From Saprospiraceae bacterium (GTDB taxonomy: Bacteria > Bacteroidota > Bacteroidia > Chitinophagales > Saprospiraceae), in NCBI GenBank assembly GCA_028280415.1, contig JANQLV010000029.1:62001-126000 (forward strand): a stretch of 64,000 nt of DNA, written 5' to 3'. Position 1 is the stretch's first letter; each line of letters starts with the position of its first letter. A model generated the notes under the pieces. The model was not told where the DNA came from and searched no databases. It saw nothing but the letters and a program-made list of their open reading frames with translations. The position numbers and the translations under genes were made by a program. This document shows positions 1 through 7,675 of the stretch, in pieces.

Positions 1-764
1 TCTAGACCTCTTACCCTTGTTGCTTTTTCTCTTAAGATTGCAAATGGAGTATCATCAGGCCCCGAAAAATGTAAATTTCCATTGGGATAGGTCACTGTTA
101 AGTCATATGGAACATCCGCACAACCATTCTTATTCGGAGCATTCCAGCTAACAGAATGGTGACCAACGATTTGAATTTTTACATCTGTTTGAAGAATAGA
201 AAGTTCCTTTGCAAAAGCTATTTGTAACCCTGGAACAAGATTGCTAATATTCCCAATACCTAAAATAGGTCTATATTTATGAAAAGCTAGAAATGCATTT
301 GTCATATCTGGATAACAAGCATTGATATGTATAGCATTTGATTCTGCTATAGATAATGCCTCCGTTAGGCGTAATGGCAAAATACAATCAAGTGCACACC
401 AAACACCAGGACCTGCTCTACTTGCAAGGGTACTTTCTTCGTGAGGGAGGTTGTTGATCTTCCACCACGGAAAAGGTGTTGTGGCATTAAAAACTACATC
501 GGGTTGATATTTATGAATCAATTCTGCAGTGCGCCCTATATCATATAAATCAGTTTCTTCGCCTAATATATCTGGGCTTAGTCCCCACTGAAGGGCTGTA
601 TACTTAGATAAGTTTGCTCTTTTTTGGCTCCTTTCTTTACCTCGACTAACAAATACATATCGATGCTGAGGATACTTTTTTGATAAAACATCTATAAGGG
701 GCCCACCGAGTTTTCCAATACCAAAAACAAGAATTATTTTCTTGCTATAATTCTTTGTAGACAT
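1..764 (-). CDS. NAD(P)-binding dehydrogenase-like protein, 3' end cut by window
   Basis: The frame is open from an ATG at 762-764 to the left edge of the window (254 codons). The N-terminus has a Rossmann fingerprint (VFGIGKLGG) followed by a strand ending VSRG, as in the saccharopine-dehydrogenase/NAD(P)-binding fold. Its substrate cannot be told from sequence. The start overlaps the 3' end of the upstream dehydrogenase gene by 20 bases, so the two are probably translationally coupled and may act in one pathway. The C-terminus lies outside the window. Confidence 0.7.
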   Translation of the reverse strand, partial: MSTKNYSKKIILVFGIGKLGGPLIDVLSKKYPQHRYVFVSRGKERSQKRANLSKYTALQWGLSPDILGEETDLYDIGRTAELIHKYQPDVVFNATTPFPWWKINNLPHEESTLASRAGPGVWCALDCILPLRLTEALSIAESNAIHINACYPDMTNAFLAFHKYRPILGIGNISNLVPGLQIAFAKELSILQTDVKIQIVGHHSVSWNAPNKNGCADVPYDLTVTYPNGNLHFSGPDDTPFAILREKATRVRGL

Positions 765-1710
765 TTTGGGGTTTTTCTTCAATTACAGATATAACATTAG
801 CTACCCATACATCTCGTAAAGTCTGCATTGATTCATCAGAATTCCATGCATTATGTGGAGGAAAATGAATATTGGGATGGGAGCCAAGTTTTTCACGAGT
901 ATCAGCGGAGGCTTCTACCGAATAAGCAGAGACTTTTGAATTTGATAAAGCCTTATTCATTGCAATAGGATCAACCAGAGATTGACTTGCAAGATTTACT
1001 ATAATTGCACCATTACAAAGTTCTAGAAGATCAGCACCTATCATATTTACATTAGCATCCGCACCTTCTTTAACTGTTTTTGTTGCAATACAAATGATAT
1101 CTGATTGAGCAAAAAGTTCTTCTAGCGATACCATTTTCACTTCTGATTTTGGGGAACGATTCCAAACAACTACATTCATCTCAAGGTTAGAGAGCATTCG
1201 TGCTACGATAGAGCCGATACTGCCATAACCTACAATACCCGCAGTTCTACCAGAAAGGTTTATTCCTTTTCTTCCAACGACTTTCCGTTGATTGATTTCA
1301 TCAACATACGCAAGATGGCGCTGGCGTGAATGCAAAAGAATTTCTGATAGTATAGACTCCGCAACACTTTGTGATGAATAGTGAGGAATATTTTGTAACA
1401 TTACTCCTGCTGCTGCCGCAGCTTTAGGGCTGAAATGGTTCATACCTGTCATATCAACAGCAATAGTCTTAAGGTTGCGTACATTTGGATGAGAATAAAA
1501 TTCTTTTGTGAGTTTAACACCATCTTTTTTTGGAATGACATCCATGTTGAGCATAAGATAGTCATATCCCTCACATTTAATAGCTAACTCAGATTCACTA
1601 ATTGAAGCAGATTCAAAGTACTCCACTTCAGATAGCTCACGAAGGGGTATTAAATCTTTTTCACCAATCATACCTGGAATCGTTACAACTAATGTCTTAG
1701 GTTTACTCAT
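745..1710 (-). CDS. D-isomer-specific 2-hydroxyacid dehydrogenase family protein
   Basis: The protein has 321 aa, about the usual length of the D-2-hydroxyacid dehydrogenase family. It has the NAD-binding motif GYGSIG (161-166), an acceptor strand ending VVWNRS, and the late catalytic His motif PHNAW (H286). The position that normally reads N-x-ARG, carrying the substrate-binding Arg, reads NLASQSLVD here (Arg replaced by Ser242). Substrate preference may therefore be altered or catalysis lost. The gene is first in a two-gene operon with the overlapping NAD(P)-binding protein. The family call is firm; the substrate is unknown. Confidence 0.85.
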   Translation of the reverse strand: MSKPKTLVVTIPGMIGEKDLIPLRELSEVEYFESASISESELAIKCEGYDYLMLNMDVIPKKDGVKLTKEFYSHPNVRNLKTIAVDMTGMNHFSPKAAAAAGVMLQNIPHYSSQSVAESILSEILLHSRQRHLAYVDEINQRKVVGRKGINLSGRTAGIVGYGSIGSIVARMLSNLEMNVVVWNRSPKSEVKMVSLEELFAQSDIICIATKTVKEGADANVNMIGADLLELCNGAIIVNLASQSLVDPIAMNKALSNSKVSAYSVEASADTREKLGSHPNIHFPPHNAWNSDESMQTLRDVWVANVISVIEEKPQNVYKEL

Positions 1711-2306
1711 CTTTAAAATATTATTTAGTAATTAATTGAAATAACCTTCAATGCTGTGAATATAATATGATTCAAGTATAAAACTGATACCTAGAAAAGG
1801 TAAATCAAGTTACCTCTTTTAGAATACTTACCCTTTAAACTCCTGCAAGTCCTCACGTATGGAACTCAGGCTCGAATACATATACACCTTGTATCCAGAA
1901 TTTCCGAATCCATGAACACCACCGAACAACCACTATAATTTAATTAGATGCTCTCGATCTTGCGAAGGTTTATTTCTAAAACTTTTAAGCACATAACCCA
2001 TTTCAATAATGACAATATTATTTATTATGGGAGTATCAAAAGCATACCATATGGCAAATGAAATATAAAAGGCAAAAACATAGGTCTAAAGAAACAAAAA
2101 ATTATTAATAGAACTTAGCTTCAAATATAATTTTTATATAAATTGTTGTACTTCATTATTCGAAATATCTAAATATTAATTCCATTTTTGTCGATACGTT
2201 AAGATAAAATTTCGACAAAATGAAGTAGTAACACTGCTCTTTTATCCCCTTAATAAGATCTGAAAAGTAGTTCTGATTATTATAAAAACTTTATTAATAT
2301 TGTAAT
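1711..2306. other. AT-rich intergenic region, nothing recognised
   Basis: About 600 bases without a convincing gene, terminator or repeat. The promoter of the leftward dehydrogenase operon should lie in its first 100 bases, but I could not pick a clear element. Confidence 0.4.
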
Positions 2307-2876
2307 CTAGGCATAGCTTTGACTTCCAATCACACTGAAAAATATTAGGGTGAATCTTTTCGACTCCCCTCCTCCCGGACTAACCGAATAGCTTTTGGAA
2401 TATAGATTTATTTTCTTCAGCAGCAGCCTCAGCGTCTTTTTATTTACACGTTCTTCTTCTCTTTTAAGTAATCGGTTATTTTGCAAATGGAGTTCCTCTA
2501 TGACAGTTTCCATGCTTTTGAGCTTCATATCCAATTCTGATTCTTTAGGCCCCTGCCCTGTTCGCTTATCCTTCAGAAGTAACGTTATTCTCTTTGCTTG
2601 TTCAGTTTGTTCTTTCAATAAATCTTCAAGCATTTCTTTATCTCGTGTCATTTGTTTGATTTGTTAATCTTTTACAGCGATAACTCTATTCCTGTCAACT
2701 AACGGTAAGTCTAACACTTCACTTTTTGCTGTTTTCTGGGAGTTAGAAGAAGGTAAAGCTTCATGTTTGCCTAACTTGTTAGGCTTACCCTTTGGAGGGT
2801 AGCCCCGGAATAATTCAACCGGATCAATTTCATAATGCCCTTTCTCGCTCGCTAGTTTTAGATTATAAATTATCAT
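2307..2876 (-). pseudogene. KfrA-like HTH/coiled-coil plasmid protein, split by an in-frame stop
   Basis: Two open stretches (2664-2876 and 2307-2651) are in the same reading frame, separated by one TAA at 2664-2666 and four sense codons. Together they read as one protein: the end of an HTH domain (EIDPVELFRGY, compare KIDVSELKRIYG in the intact gene at 3807-4403), then a Lys/Glu/Leu-rich coiled coil. The frame stays open upstream to 2972, but that part shows no HTH helix and looks like unrelated sequence, so the N-terminus appears lost too. The second half could still be made from the ATG at 2649-2651. The pseudogene call is inferred from the layout. Confidence 0.65.
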
Positions 2877-2976
2877 CCCTTTTAAGATTGAGTTTATTTT
2901 TAGCCGGTAGCTCTTCTGTAATAAATTACATCCCCTTGGATTGTCCTTGGCTTTATTTATTTCGTATTTTTGCTAA

Positions 2977-3267
2977 ATGCTAGAGTTCGGAAACAACCTC
3001 AACATCATTTGCCTCGAATCAGAAGCCTTCTATGCTTTAGTAGAAGAAGTCGTTAGTCGGCTTAAAGATCAGGAGCCTACTCCAGATGATAAATGGATTA
3101 GCGATGAGGAGGCTATGCAAATGCTTCGTATTAGTTCCCGGACAACTTTACAGAAATTTCGAGACGAAGGTGCGATTCGATTCTCCCAACCTACCAGAAA
3201 ACTCATTTTATATGATCGTGACTCCATCTTAAAATACTTAGAAGACCACGCAAAAGATACATTCTAA
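2977..3267 (+). CDS. Excisionase-like helix-turn-helix protein
   Basis: A 96-aa protein. Residues about 41-92 (starting WISDEEAMQMLRIS) match the HTH_17/excisionase-type DNA-binding domain common next to mobile-element genes in Bacteroidota, ending in a short helical tail. Residues 1-40 are helical and acidic. It probably regulates transcription or directs recombination. The stop overlaps the start of the next gene (TAATG at 3265-3269), so the two form a coupled pair. Confidence 0.75.
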   Translation: MLEFGNNLNIICLESEAFYALVEEVVSRLKDQEPTPDDKWISDEEAMQMLRISSRTTLQKFRDEGAIRFSQPTRKLILYDRDSILKYLEDHAKDTF

Positions 3268-3554
3268 TGGACGAAGCACAACAACATAAAGAAATTCAGA
3301 AAGGCTTTAATGCGGGGTATCTGATGGAAAAACACAACCCTGCCCTCGCCCAGAAACTTCGGGAAGGATTAACCAGTAAGGATAATCCTTACGCTATGGG
3401 TTTTATAAAAGGTAGCCAGGAATATGCTCAGGAAGCCCTTTTCGATAATCAGGAGGATTCTATAGAAGATGACTCAATCAGCCAAGAAATAGATAATCCT
3501 GAGAGCAACTTGGAAAAAGATAATAATGACAAAGGGTTAGATATAGATGCTTAA
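3267..3554 (+). CDS. Small acidic hypothetical protein coupled to the HTH gene
   Basis: A 95-aa protein starting inside the stop codon of the HTH gene. The N-terminal 60 residues are helical with a Gly/Tyr pattern (GFNAGYLMEKHNPAL, then YAMGFIKGSQEY). The C-terminal 35 residues are strongly acidic and probably disordered. I recognise no family. The overlap with the HTH gene supports it as a real member of a two-gene unit. Confidence 0.6.
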   Translation: MDEAQQHKEIQKGFNAGYLMEKHNPALAQKLREGLTSKDNPYAMGFIKGSQEYAQEALFDNQEDSIEDDSISQEIDNPESNLEKDNNDKGLDIDA

Positions 3555-3660
3555 ATTCCATCTTAGCCCCCTACTCAGACTTCTCTGAATTTATGTTGAT
3601 AATCCTAAAAAATGATATTCTGGTGTTTTGCAACCTGTCGATTTAAGATAGAGTCAATCT

Positions 3661-3786
3661 ATGTCTTTAACTGTATCTTTTAAAGCTGCACTACGTGTTC
3701 GTCGTTGGGATGGAAAGTTTTATAATCCAAAATTTAAACCTCGGTTTAAACCCAGGCGCAGAAGGTTTCCAAAACCAAAGTTTTAA
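3661..3786 (+). CDS. Small basic protein (41 aa)
   Basis: A 41-codon frame from ATG 3661 to TAA 3784-3786. It is extremely Arg/Lys/Phe/Pro rich, with a repeated FKPR-type pattern in the second half and almost no acidic residues, so it could bind nucleic acid. It ends 20 bases before the convergent KfrA-like gene. There is no clear ribosome-binding site. It is supported only by its biased composition and may be chance. Confidence 0.35.
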   Translation: MSLTVSFKAALRVRRWDGKFYNPKFKPRFKPRRRRFPKPKF

Positions 3787-3806
3787 ACTAAAGCTCTTTG
3801 TCTAAT

Positions 3807-4403
3807 CTATCCCGCTTTATCAAATAGAAAATTCCAAATCCCCCTGCTTTTAAGCTCTATATTCTCCGTTTGTAATTTTCTTAATTTTTTAGCCATACTT
3901 TTGATTCTTTTTTCAGCCATTTCTCGCTTCACCTGTTCTTCAATAGCTTTCCTATCTGCAACCGCCCTGCCCTCATTTAAATCCCTTTGATCAGTTAGTA
4001 GCTTTCCAATCGGTGTACCAATTTCTAAGGCTTTTTCCAGTTGTTGTTGTGTTCTCGATTTATCTTCAAGCAATTGATCTCTTTCAGATTTGAGTTGCTT
4101 GATAAGAACTTCTGCACTATTGAGTTTTTCCTCCAAAAGGAGCTTCTCATATTTCACACTACTTTGTGTGAATTGTTGTGCATTTTTCTCAGACTTGCTC
4201 GCATTACTCTGTGCATCTTCCTGTGCTTTAAGATTTCGAAGGATGACCTCTTGACCATAAATGCGCTTTAATTCTGAAACATCAATCTTTTCGACACCAT
4301 CGTTATCAGCTGTTGTGCTAATACCCTTTTTGGAAATGTGATTATAAAATGTTCTTCTAGATACCCCTGCGAGCTCAGCAGCCTTGGATTTACTAACAAG
4401 CAT
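3807..4403 (-). CDS. KfrA-like HTH/coiled-coil DNA-binding protein
   Basis: A 198-aa protein. Residues 1-50 form an HTH (SKSKAAELAGVSRRTFYNH), followed by a short wing-like stretch with KIDVSELKRIYG. From about residue 58 to 190 it is a long coiled coil rich in Lys, Glu and Leu. This is the layout of KfrA-type plasmid proteins, which bind palindromic operators in their own promoters and help plasmid maintenance. Just upstream (4400-4740) is a dense set of CACA/TGTG palindromes, the expected operator for autoregulation. A broken paralogue lies at 2307-2876. Confidence 0.7.
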   Translation of the reverse strand: MLVSKSKAAELAGVSRRTFYNHISKKGISTTADNDGVEKIDVSELKRIYGQEVILRNLKAQEDAQSNASKSEKNAQQFTQSSVKYEKLLLEEKLNSAEVLIKQLKSERDQLLEDKSRTQQQLEKALEIGTPIGKLLTDQRDLNEGRAVADRKAIEEQVKREMAEKRIKSMAKKLRKLQTENIELKSRGIWNFLFDKAG

Positions 4404-4740
4404 TAAATACTCCTGTGTGAATGCGTGAGTAATGACACAATAGGTACACAGTATAGCTTGAAAATAATAAACTGGAAATACTCAATATTGCACAGTATAC
4501 ACATGTGAACTGTGTGAATTGCGCAGCTTTTGCACACTTTTCACATGTGACCTTTACAGCAATTACACACCTCTTACACATATGAAACGGTGTGTAGTGT
4601 TTGAGAAATATAGCATTAACTACTAACGAAAAGCTTTTCTCAACAAAGCCCCCTGCCCTTCACTAGGTTATTGAACTTTTGTGCAAATCCTGTGCATGCT
4701 TGTGGAAAACTACACAGTGTGTTACTGTGTGATTCTCAAT
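4404..4740. promoter_or_regulatory. Cluster of CACA/TGTG palindromes: operator or replication-origin candidate
   Basis: The region upstream of the KfrA-like gene holds several inverted repeats built on CACA/TGTG: CACAGT...CACATGTG...ACTGTG nested at 4491-4514, TCACATGTGA at 4541-4550, ACACACC/GGTGTGT at 4565-4595 and ACACAGT-N5-ACTGTGT at 4712-4730. Related TGTGTGAA words occur at about 4413 and 4513. Repeated symmetric sites beside a DNA-binding gene and a replication gene point to an operator array or an iteron-like origin; sequence alone cannot decide between them. Confidence 0.55.
4712..4730. repeat. Perfect inverted repeat ACACAGT-N5-ACTGTGT
   Basis: Seven-base perfect arms with a five-base spacer, the strongest single palindrome of the cluster. 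It lies 260 bases before the replication-protein gene. Confidence 0.7.
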
Positions 4741-4991
4741 GGCCGAATCGTGGCTATTACAAACTTCAATTAAACGTTCAATTCTAAAGGAGAAGCACAG
4801 CGATCTAAGGAAACCAGAAACAGAAAAACCGCAGCACCAACTGCGGTTCTTCAAATTAGGGACAGTGCCCGTTTAATCCTATAATTAGATAGTACCGCCC
4901 TAAGAAGCAGAATGCAAGTCCAAAGTGATTATTGCAGCATATTTTTGCATCCTAATTCAACTGGATTTCGGGTCGTCACTTTTATAATCAA

Positions 4992-5633
4992 ATGCAAAAC
5001 ACATCACATTTTTTACCAAGTCTGCGTAAGCCCAAAATGTCAACGACCTATGGTTTGAAACACTTGATCCGAACACCCATACTCATGCAATATGCACCTT
5101 ACATGCAAGACGAGGTTGATCCGTCAAAGCCTCGTCGTAAAAGTATGGTAGTACCACCAGATAGAAACACGTTTGTGAAACCAATCAAACAAAGCTTCAT
5201 TAAAAATCCTCGTCTTAGCCCAATGACCCGGATTATGCTCACACTATTATCTGGTTGGGCAGGGCAGGGCGGAACTATTGAGACAACTGTAGGCATTATT
5301 GGTCAACATTTAAGCCGATGCCGCCGACAAGTTCATCGTTATTTAAAAGACGCAGTAGAAGAGGGGTACTTATCTTATAGCCGAACTAAAGATAGGCTTG
5401 GATATTATACCGGAATTAAAATATGGCTGAACTTCGGTGCAATTCGCTTTACGAAATTCCAAAAGCACACTAAACAATCGGAAAAAACTAAGGAAATCCG
5501 GGATGTGACATTAAAGTCTGAGACTAATACGAAACATATTTATAATACAGAGCAAGATGAAGAATTGATGGAAACTCTCGCTCGCTTTGCTTTAAAAGCT
5601 GGATTTATAGACACCAGGTCATCACCATCTTAA
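4992..5633 (+). CDS. Plasmid-type winged-HTH replication protein
   Basis: A 213-aa protein. Its centre (about 70-150) matches the helix-turn-helix protein found in replication regions of mobile elements: LSPMTRIMLTLLSGWAGQGG, then a recognition helix around GQHLSRCRRQVHRYL and a wing ending TGIKIWLNF. The tail is basic and polar. It probably binds the origin or regulates replication. It sits between the palindrome cluster and the primase gene, consistent with that role. An in-frame ATG at residue 16 is an alternative start. Similar proteins are, to my knowledge, frequent in proteobacterial plasmids. Confidence 0.65.
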   Translation: MQNTSHFLPSLRKPKMSTTYGLKHLIRTPILMQYAPYMQDEVDPSKPRRKSMVVPPDRNTFVKPIKQSFIKNPRLSPMTRIMLTLLSGWAGQGGTIETTVGIIGQHLSRCRRQVHRYLKDAVEEGYLSYSRTKDRLGYYTGIKIWLNFGAIRFTKFQKHTKQSEKTKEIRDVTLKSETNTKHIYNTEQDEELMETLARFALKAGFIDTRSSPS

Positions 5634-5816
5634 AAAAACATTTGCTTTGTTCATTATGCTAGGAATCATATGAGCATTTTTTAATATGATAGAAAACGCT
5701 TGCCTATTCTAAATTCTTATTTCCTTGGAGTAGGGGGGTAATGCTATTGAAAAGAAAAGACTTGGTTTTACTTGTTCCCTCTAGCCATTCACAATTTTGC
5801 TTGTTACACTACCATT

Positions 5817-5981
5817 ATGATGAAACTTATAAGACCAAAAGATCCCAATCAAAAAACAAAATCCATTGTTGATACCACAACACAAAACGCCAATGAACCT
5901 ATTGATTGTGATCACCTTAAAGAGTTGACTACCCATTCGGAGAATTCGGATGAATTGCGAACAAGCAAAACAGAGAATTGA
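5817..5981 (+). CDS. Small hypothetical protein overlapping the primase start
   Basis: A 54-aa polar frame starting at tandem ATG codons (5817, 5820) and ending 32 bases inside the primase gene. An ATG at 5772 would add 15 hydrophobic residues. I see no known domain. It is kept because it fills the space before the primase and overlaps it in a way typical of coupled genes. Confidence 0.35.
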   Translation: MMKLIRPKDPNQKTKSIVDTTTQNANEPIDCDHLKELTTHSENSDELRTSKTEN

Positions 5982-6945
5982 CCTAACCGATCTAATGTCT
6001 AGGTTAGGGTATGAGCCAACAGCTATTAAGAGAAATGGCCGGGAGTATTGGTATAAATCGCCATTTAGAAAAGAACATGATGCTTCATTTCATACCTCCT
6101 ATATTGATGGCAAATGGATATGGAATGACTTTGGAGATTCTGGCGGAACCGTAATAGATTTTGTCATGCGCCATGAAGGATGTAATCAAAGAGAAGCCTT
6201 ACGATTTTTGAGCGATATGTACCCTGGATCATTATTTGAATACCAGAAAAGGGAAGAGTACATTCGGCAAAGAAACTTTTCTTTTCAACAGCAAGCCTCA
6301 AAAACAAGTATCAATTCTGAAATTGATAATCAGCTTCAATACATAGAAGACCTCCCATTAACAAGTGGAACATTGCTGTCTTACCTGAGAAATGACCGAA
6401 AAATAAATCCTGGACTTGCCCAGAAATATTTAAGGCTTGTTCGCTATAAGAATTTGAAAAATGGCAAAACTTATTATGGATTTGGGATGAAGAACCGGGC
6501 AGGGGGCTTTGAAGTCCGGGCCGCTTCTGATGAATACTCTTTTAAATCTGCTTTAATTACGCGTGATATATCTATTATCTCTGGTAAGAATGCTACTAGC
6601 ATTTTTGTTTTTGAGGGGATGACCGATTTCTTATCCCTTTTGCAAATGATGAATATATCTATTCCTCCTTGTGATGTCATTATCATGCACTCCGTGAACT
6701 CCTATAAAAAATGCTTAGACTATATCCATACCCAAAATTATCAGCACATTCACACCTTTCTTGATAACGACGATTCAGGTACTAAATTCACCAAGCGATT
6801 TAAAAATGATTTTGAATGCAAGCTCATTTCTCATAGTTCCAAATTTGCCCCTTATAAAGATGTCAATGAAGCATTGAAAGCAGGAGAGTATATCCGGTTT
6901 TTCTCAGATGAAGTTGATAATAGCCTGGAATACATTTTTGCCTAA
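5950..6945 (+). CDS. Toprim-domain primase of mobile-element type
   Basis: A 331-aa protein. The N-terminal part (1-90) resembles the CHC2-type module of Bacteroidota element primases (YWYKSPFRKEHDASFHT, then WNDFGDSGGTVIDFV) but lacks the zinc-binding cysteines. The C-terminal half is a Toprim domain: the glutamate motif FVFEGMTDFLSLL (about 216-228) and the D-x-D motif FLDNDDSGTK. It should make RNA primers for replication or for the strand entering after transfer. It fits the neighbouring replication gene and ssb. Confidence 0.8.
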   Translation: MNCEQAKQRIDLTDLMSRLGYEPTAIKRNGREYWYKSPFRKEHDASFHTSYIDGKWIWNDFGDSGGTVIDFVMRHEGCNQREALRFLSDMYPGSLFEYQKREEYIRQRNFSFQQQASKTSINSEIDNQLQYIEDLPLTSGTLLSYLRNDRKINPGLAQKYLRLVRYKNLKNGKTYYGFGMKNRAGGFEVRAASDEYSFKSALITRDISIISGKNATSIFVFEGMTDFLSLLQMMNISIPPCDVIIMHSVNSYKKCLDYIHTQNYQHIHTFLDNDDSGTKFTKRFKNDFECKLISHSSKFAPYKDVNEALKAGEYIRFFSDEVDNSLEYIFA

Positions 6946-7022
6946 TTTTAGAAAGGACTGTGTGTATACTTCTATACCTCTCCGTAATCTTTTAAGAGTT
7001 AAAATTGATTCTTAAATCCCTA

Positions 7023-7138
7023 CAAGAGCCAAACAATCCTTTGTCAATAACGCAGCCCTTTTCAAGGGTTCTAGAATTGAATTTTTCGCTGCACGAAAAA
7101 GTTCTAATTCCTGCTATGACAAAGCATTTTAGCTCTTG
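7023..7138. other. Cloverleaf-like inverted-repeat structure upstream of ssb
   Basis: Arms close a three-way junction. The outer stem pairs CAAGAGC (7023-7029) with GCTCTTG (7132-7138), CTTTGTCA (7039-7046) with TGACAAAG (7117-7124), and GCAG (7052-7055) with CTGC (7111-7114). Hairpin 1 is CCCTT/AAGGG (7056-7068). Hairpin 2 pairs GAATT, GAA and TTTTTCG (7074-7088) with CGAAAAA, TTC and AATTC (7094-7110). It ends 47 bases before the ssb start, so it could be a structured leader, a small RNA, or a single-strand DNA structure such as an sso. Confidence 0.6.
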
Positions 7139-7185
7139 CTTTTCGGGATACATCATTTTAACACATTAAAAGAAGGAGATTTAAA

Positions 7186-7545
7186 ATGGCTTACAACAAC
7201 ACAGTAACTTTAATAGGCAATACAGGTGGTGATGTCCGCATCATCACCACAGAAGAGAAAACCTTTGGAAGTTTATCCCTAGCTACCACTGACAGCTATA
7301 AAGACAAAGAAGGTAATTGGCAAAACAAGAAAACAATCTGGCATAATATCATCGTATTTAATCCAGTGCTGATTAAAGCCCTACAAGCCTACAAGAAAGG
7401 AACAAGGCTGAAAATTACTGGGTCTTTATCATACCGTGATTTTAAAGTTCCTGGTGAAGATGGAGATTCTATCACTAAGAGAGAAGCAACCATCATTGCC
7501 GGAAAAGTAGAGCAAGCACCACTTGTCAAAAAAGATGCTGCGTAG
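7186..7545 (+). CDS. ssb: Single-stranded DNA-binding protein
   Basis: A 119-aa OB-fold SSB: it opens with the typical VTLIGNTGGDV strand, then FGSLSLATTDSYKDKEGNW, TIWHNIIVF and a KGTRLKITGSL strand. It lacks the acidic C-terminal tip that recruits partner proteins (it ends VKKDAA), as in many mobile-element SSBs. It should coat single strands during replication or conjugation. The start is fixed by a strong AAGGAG at 7173-7178, unusual for Bacteroidota. The cloverleaf structure lies just upstream, and an IS element is inserted 21 bases after the stop. Confidence 0.9.
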   Translation: MAYNNTVTLIGNTGGDVRIITTEEKTFGSLSLATTDSYKDKEGNWQNKKTIWHNIIVFNPVLIKALQAYKKGTRLKITGSLSYRDFKVPGEDGDSITKREATIIAGKVEQAPLVKKDAA

Positions 7546-7566
7546 CTCATACTTTAATAACCGAGT

Positions 7567-7592
7567 AATAAACATGAGTCATCCCGAATTTT
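7567..7592 (+). repeat. IS left inverted repeat
   Basis: 26 bases, exact reverse complement of 9003-9028. Confidence 0.9.
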
Positions 7593-7620
7593 CGAAAGGA
7601 AGTTCGGGATGTCTGTTTTT
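7580..7620 (+). terminator. Hairpin terminator formed from the IS left end
   Basis: CATCCCGAA (7580-7588) pairs with TTCGGGATG (7603-7611) and is followed by TCTGTTTTTA. The left arm is part of the IS inverted repeat. It would end ssb transcripts and shield the transposase from read-through. Confidence 0.65.
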
Positions 7621-7675
7621 AAAAGCCCTTCCCGTAAATTTGGGTATCTGACCACACCAAAAAACGAGAAGGCTC

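Noticed and set aside
4393-4854. Cys-rich minus-strand frames in the palindrome region
   Set aside because: They arise from repeated TGTG/CACA DNA, which translates as Cys/Val/His; no start or family support.
7023-7138. Retron msr-msd
   Set aside because: No reverse transcriptase gene is nearby; the structure precedes ssb.
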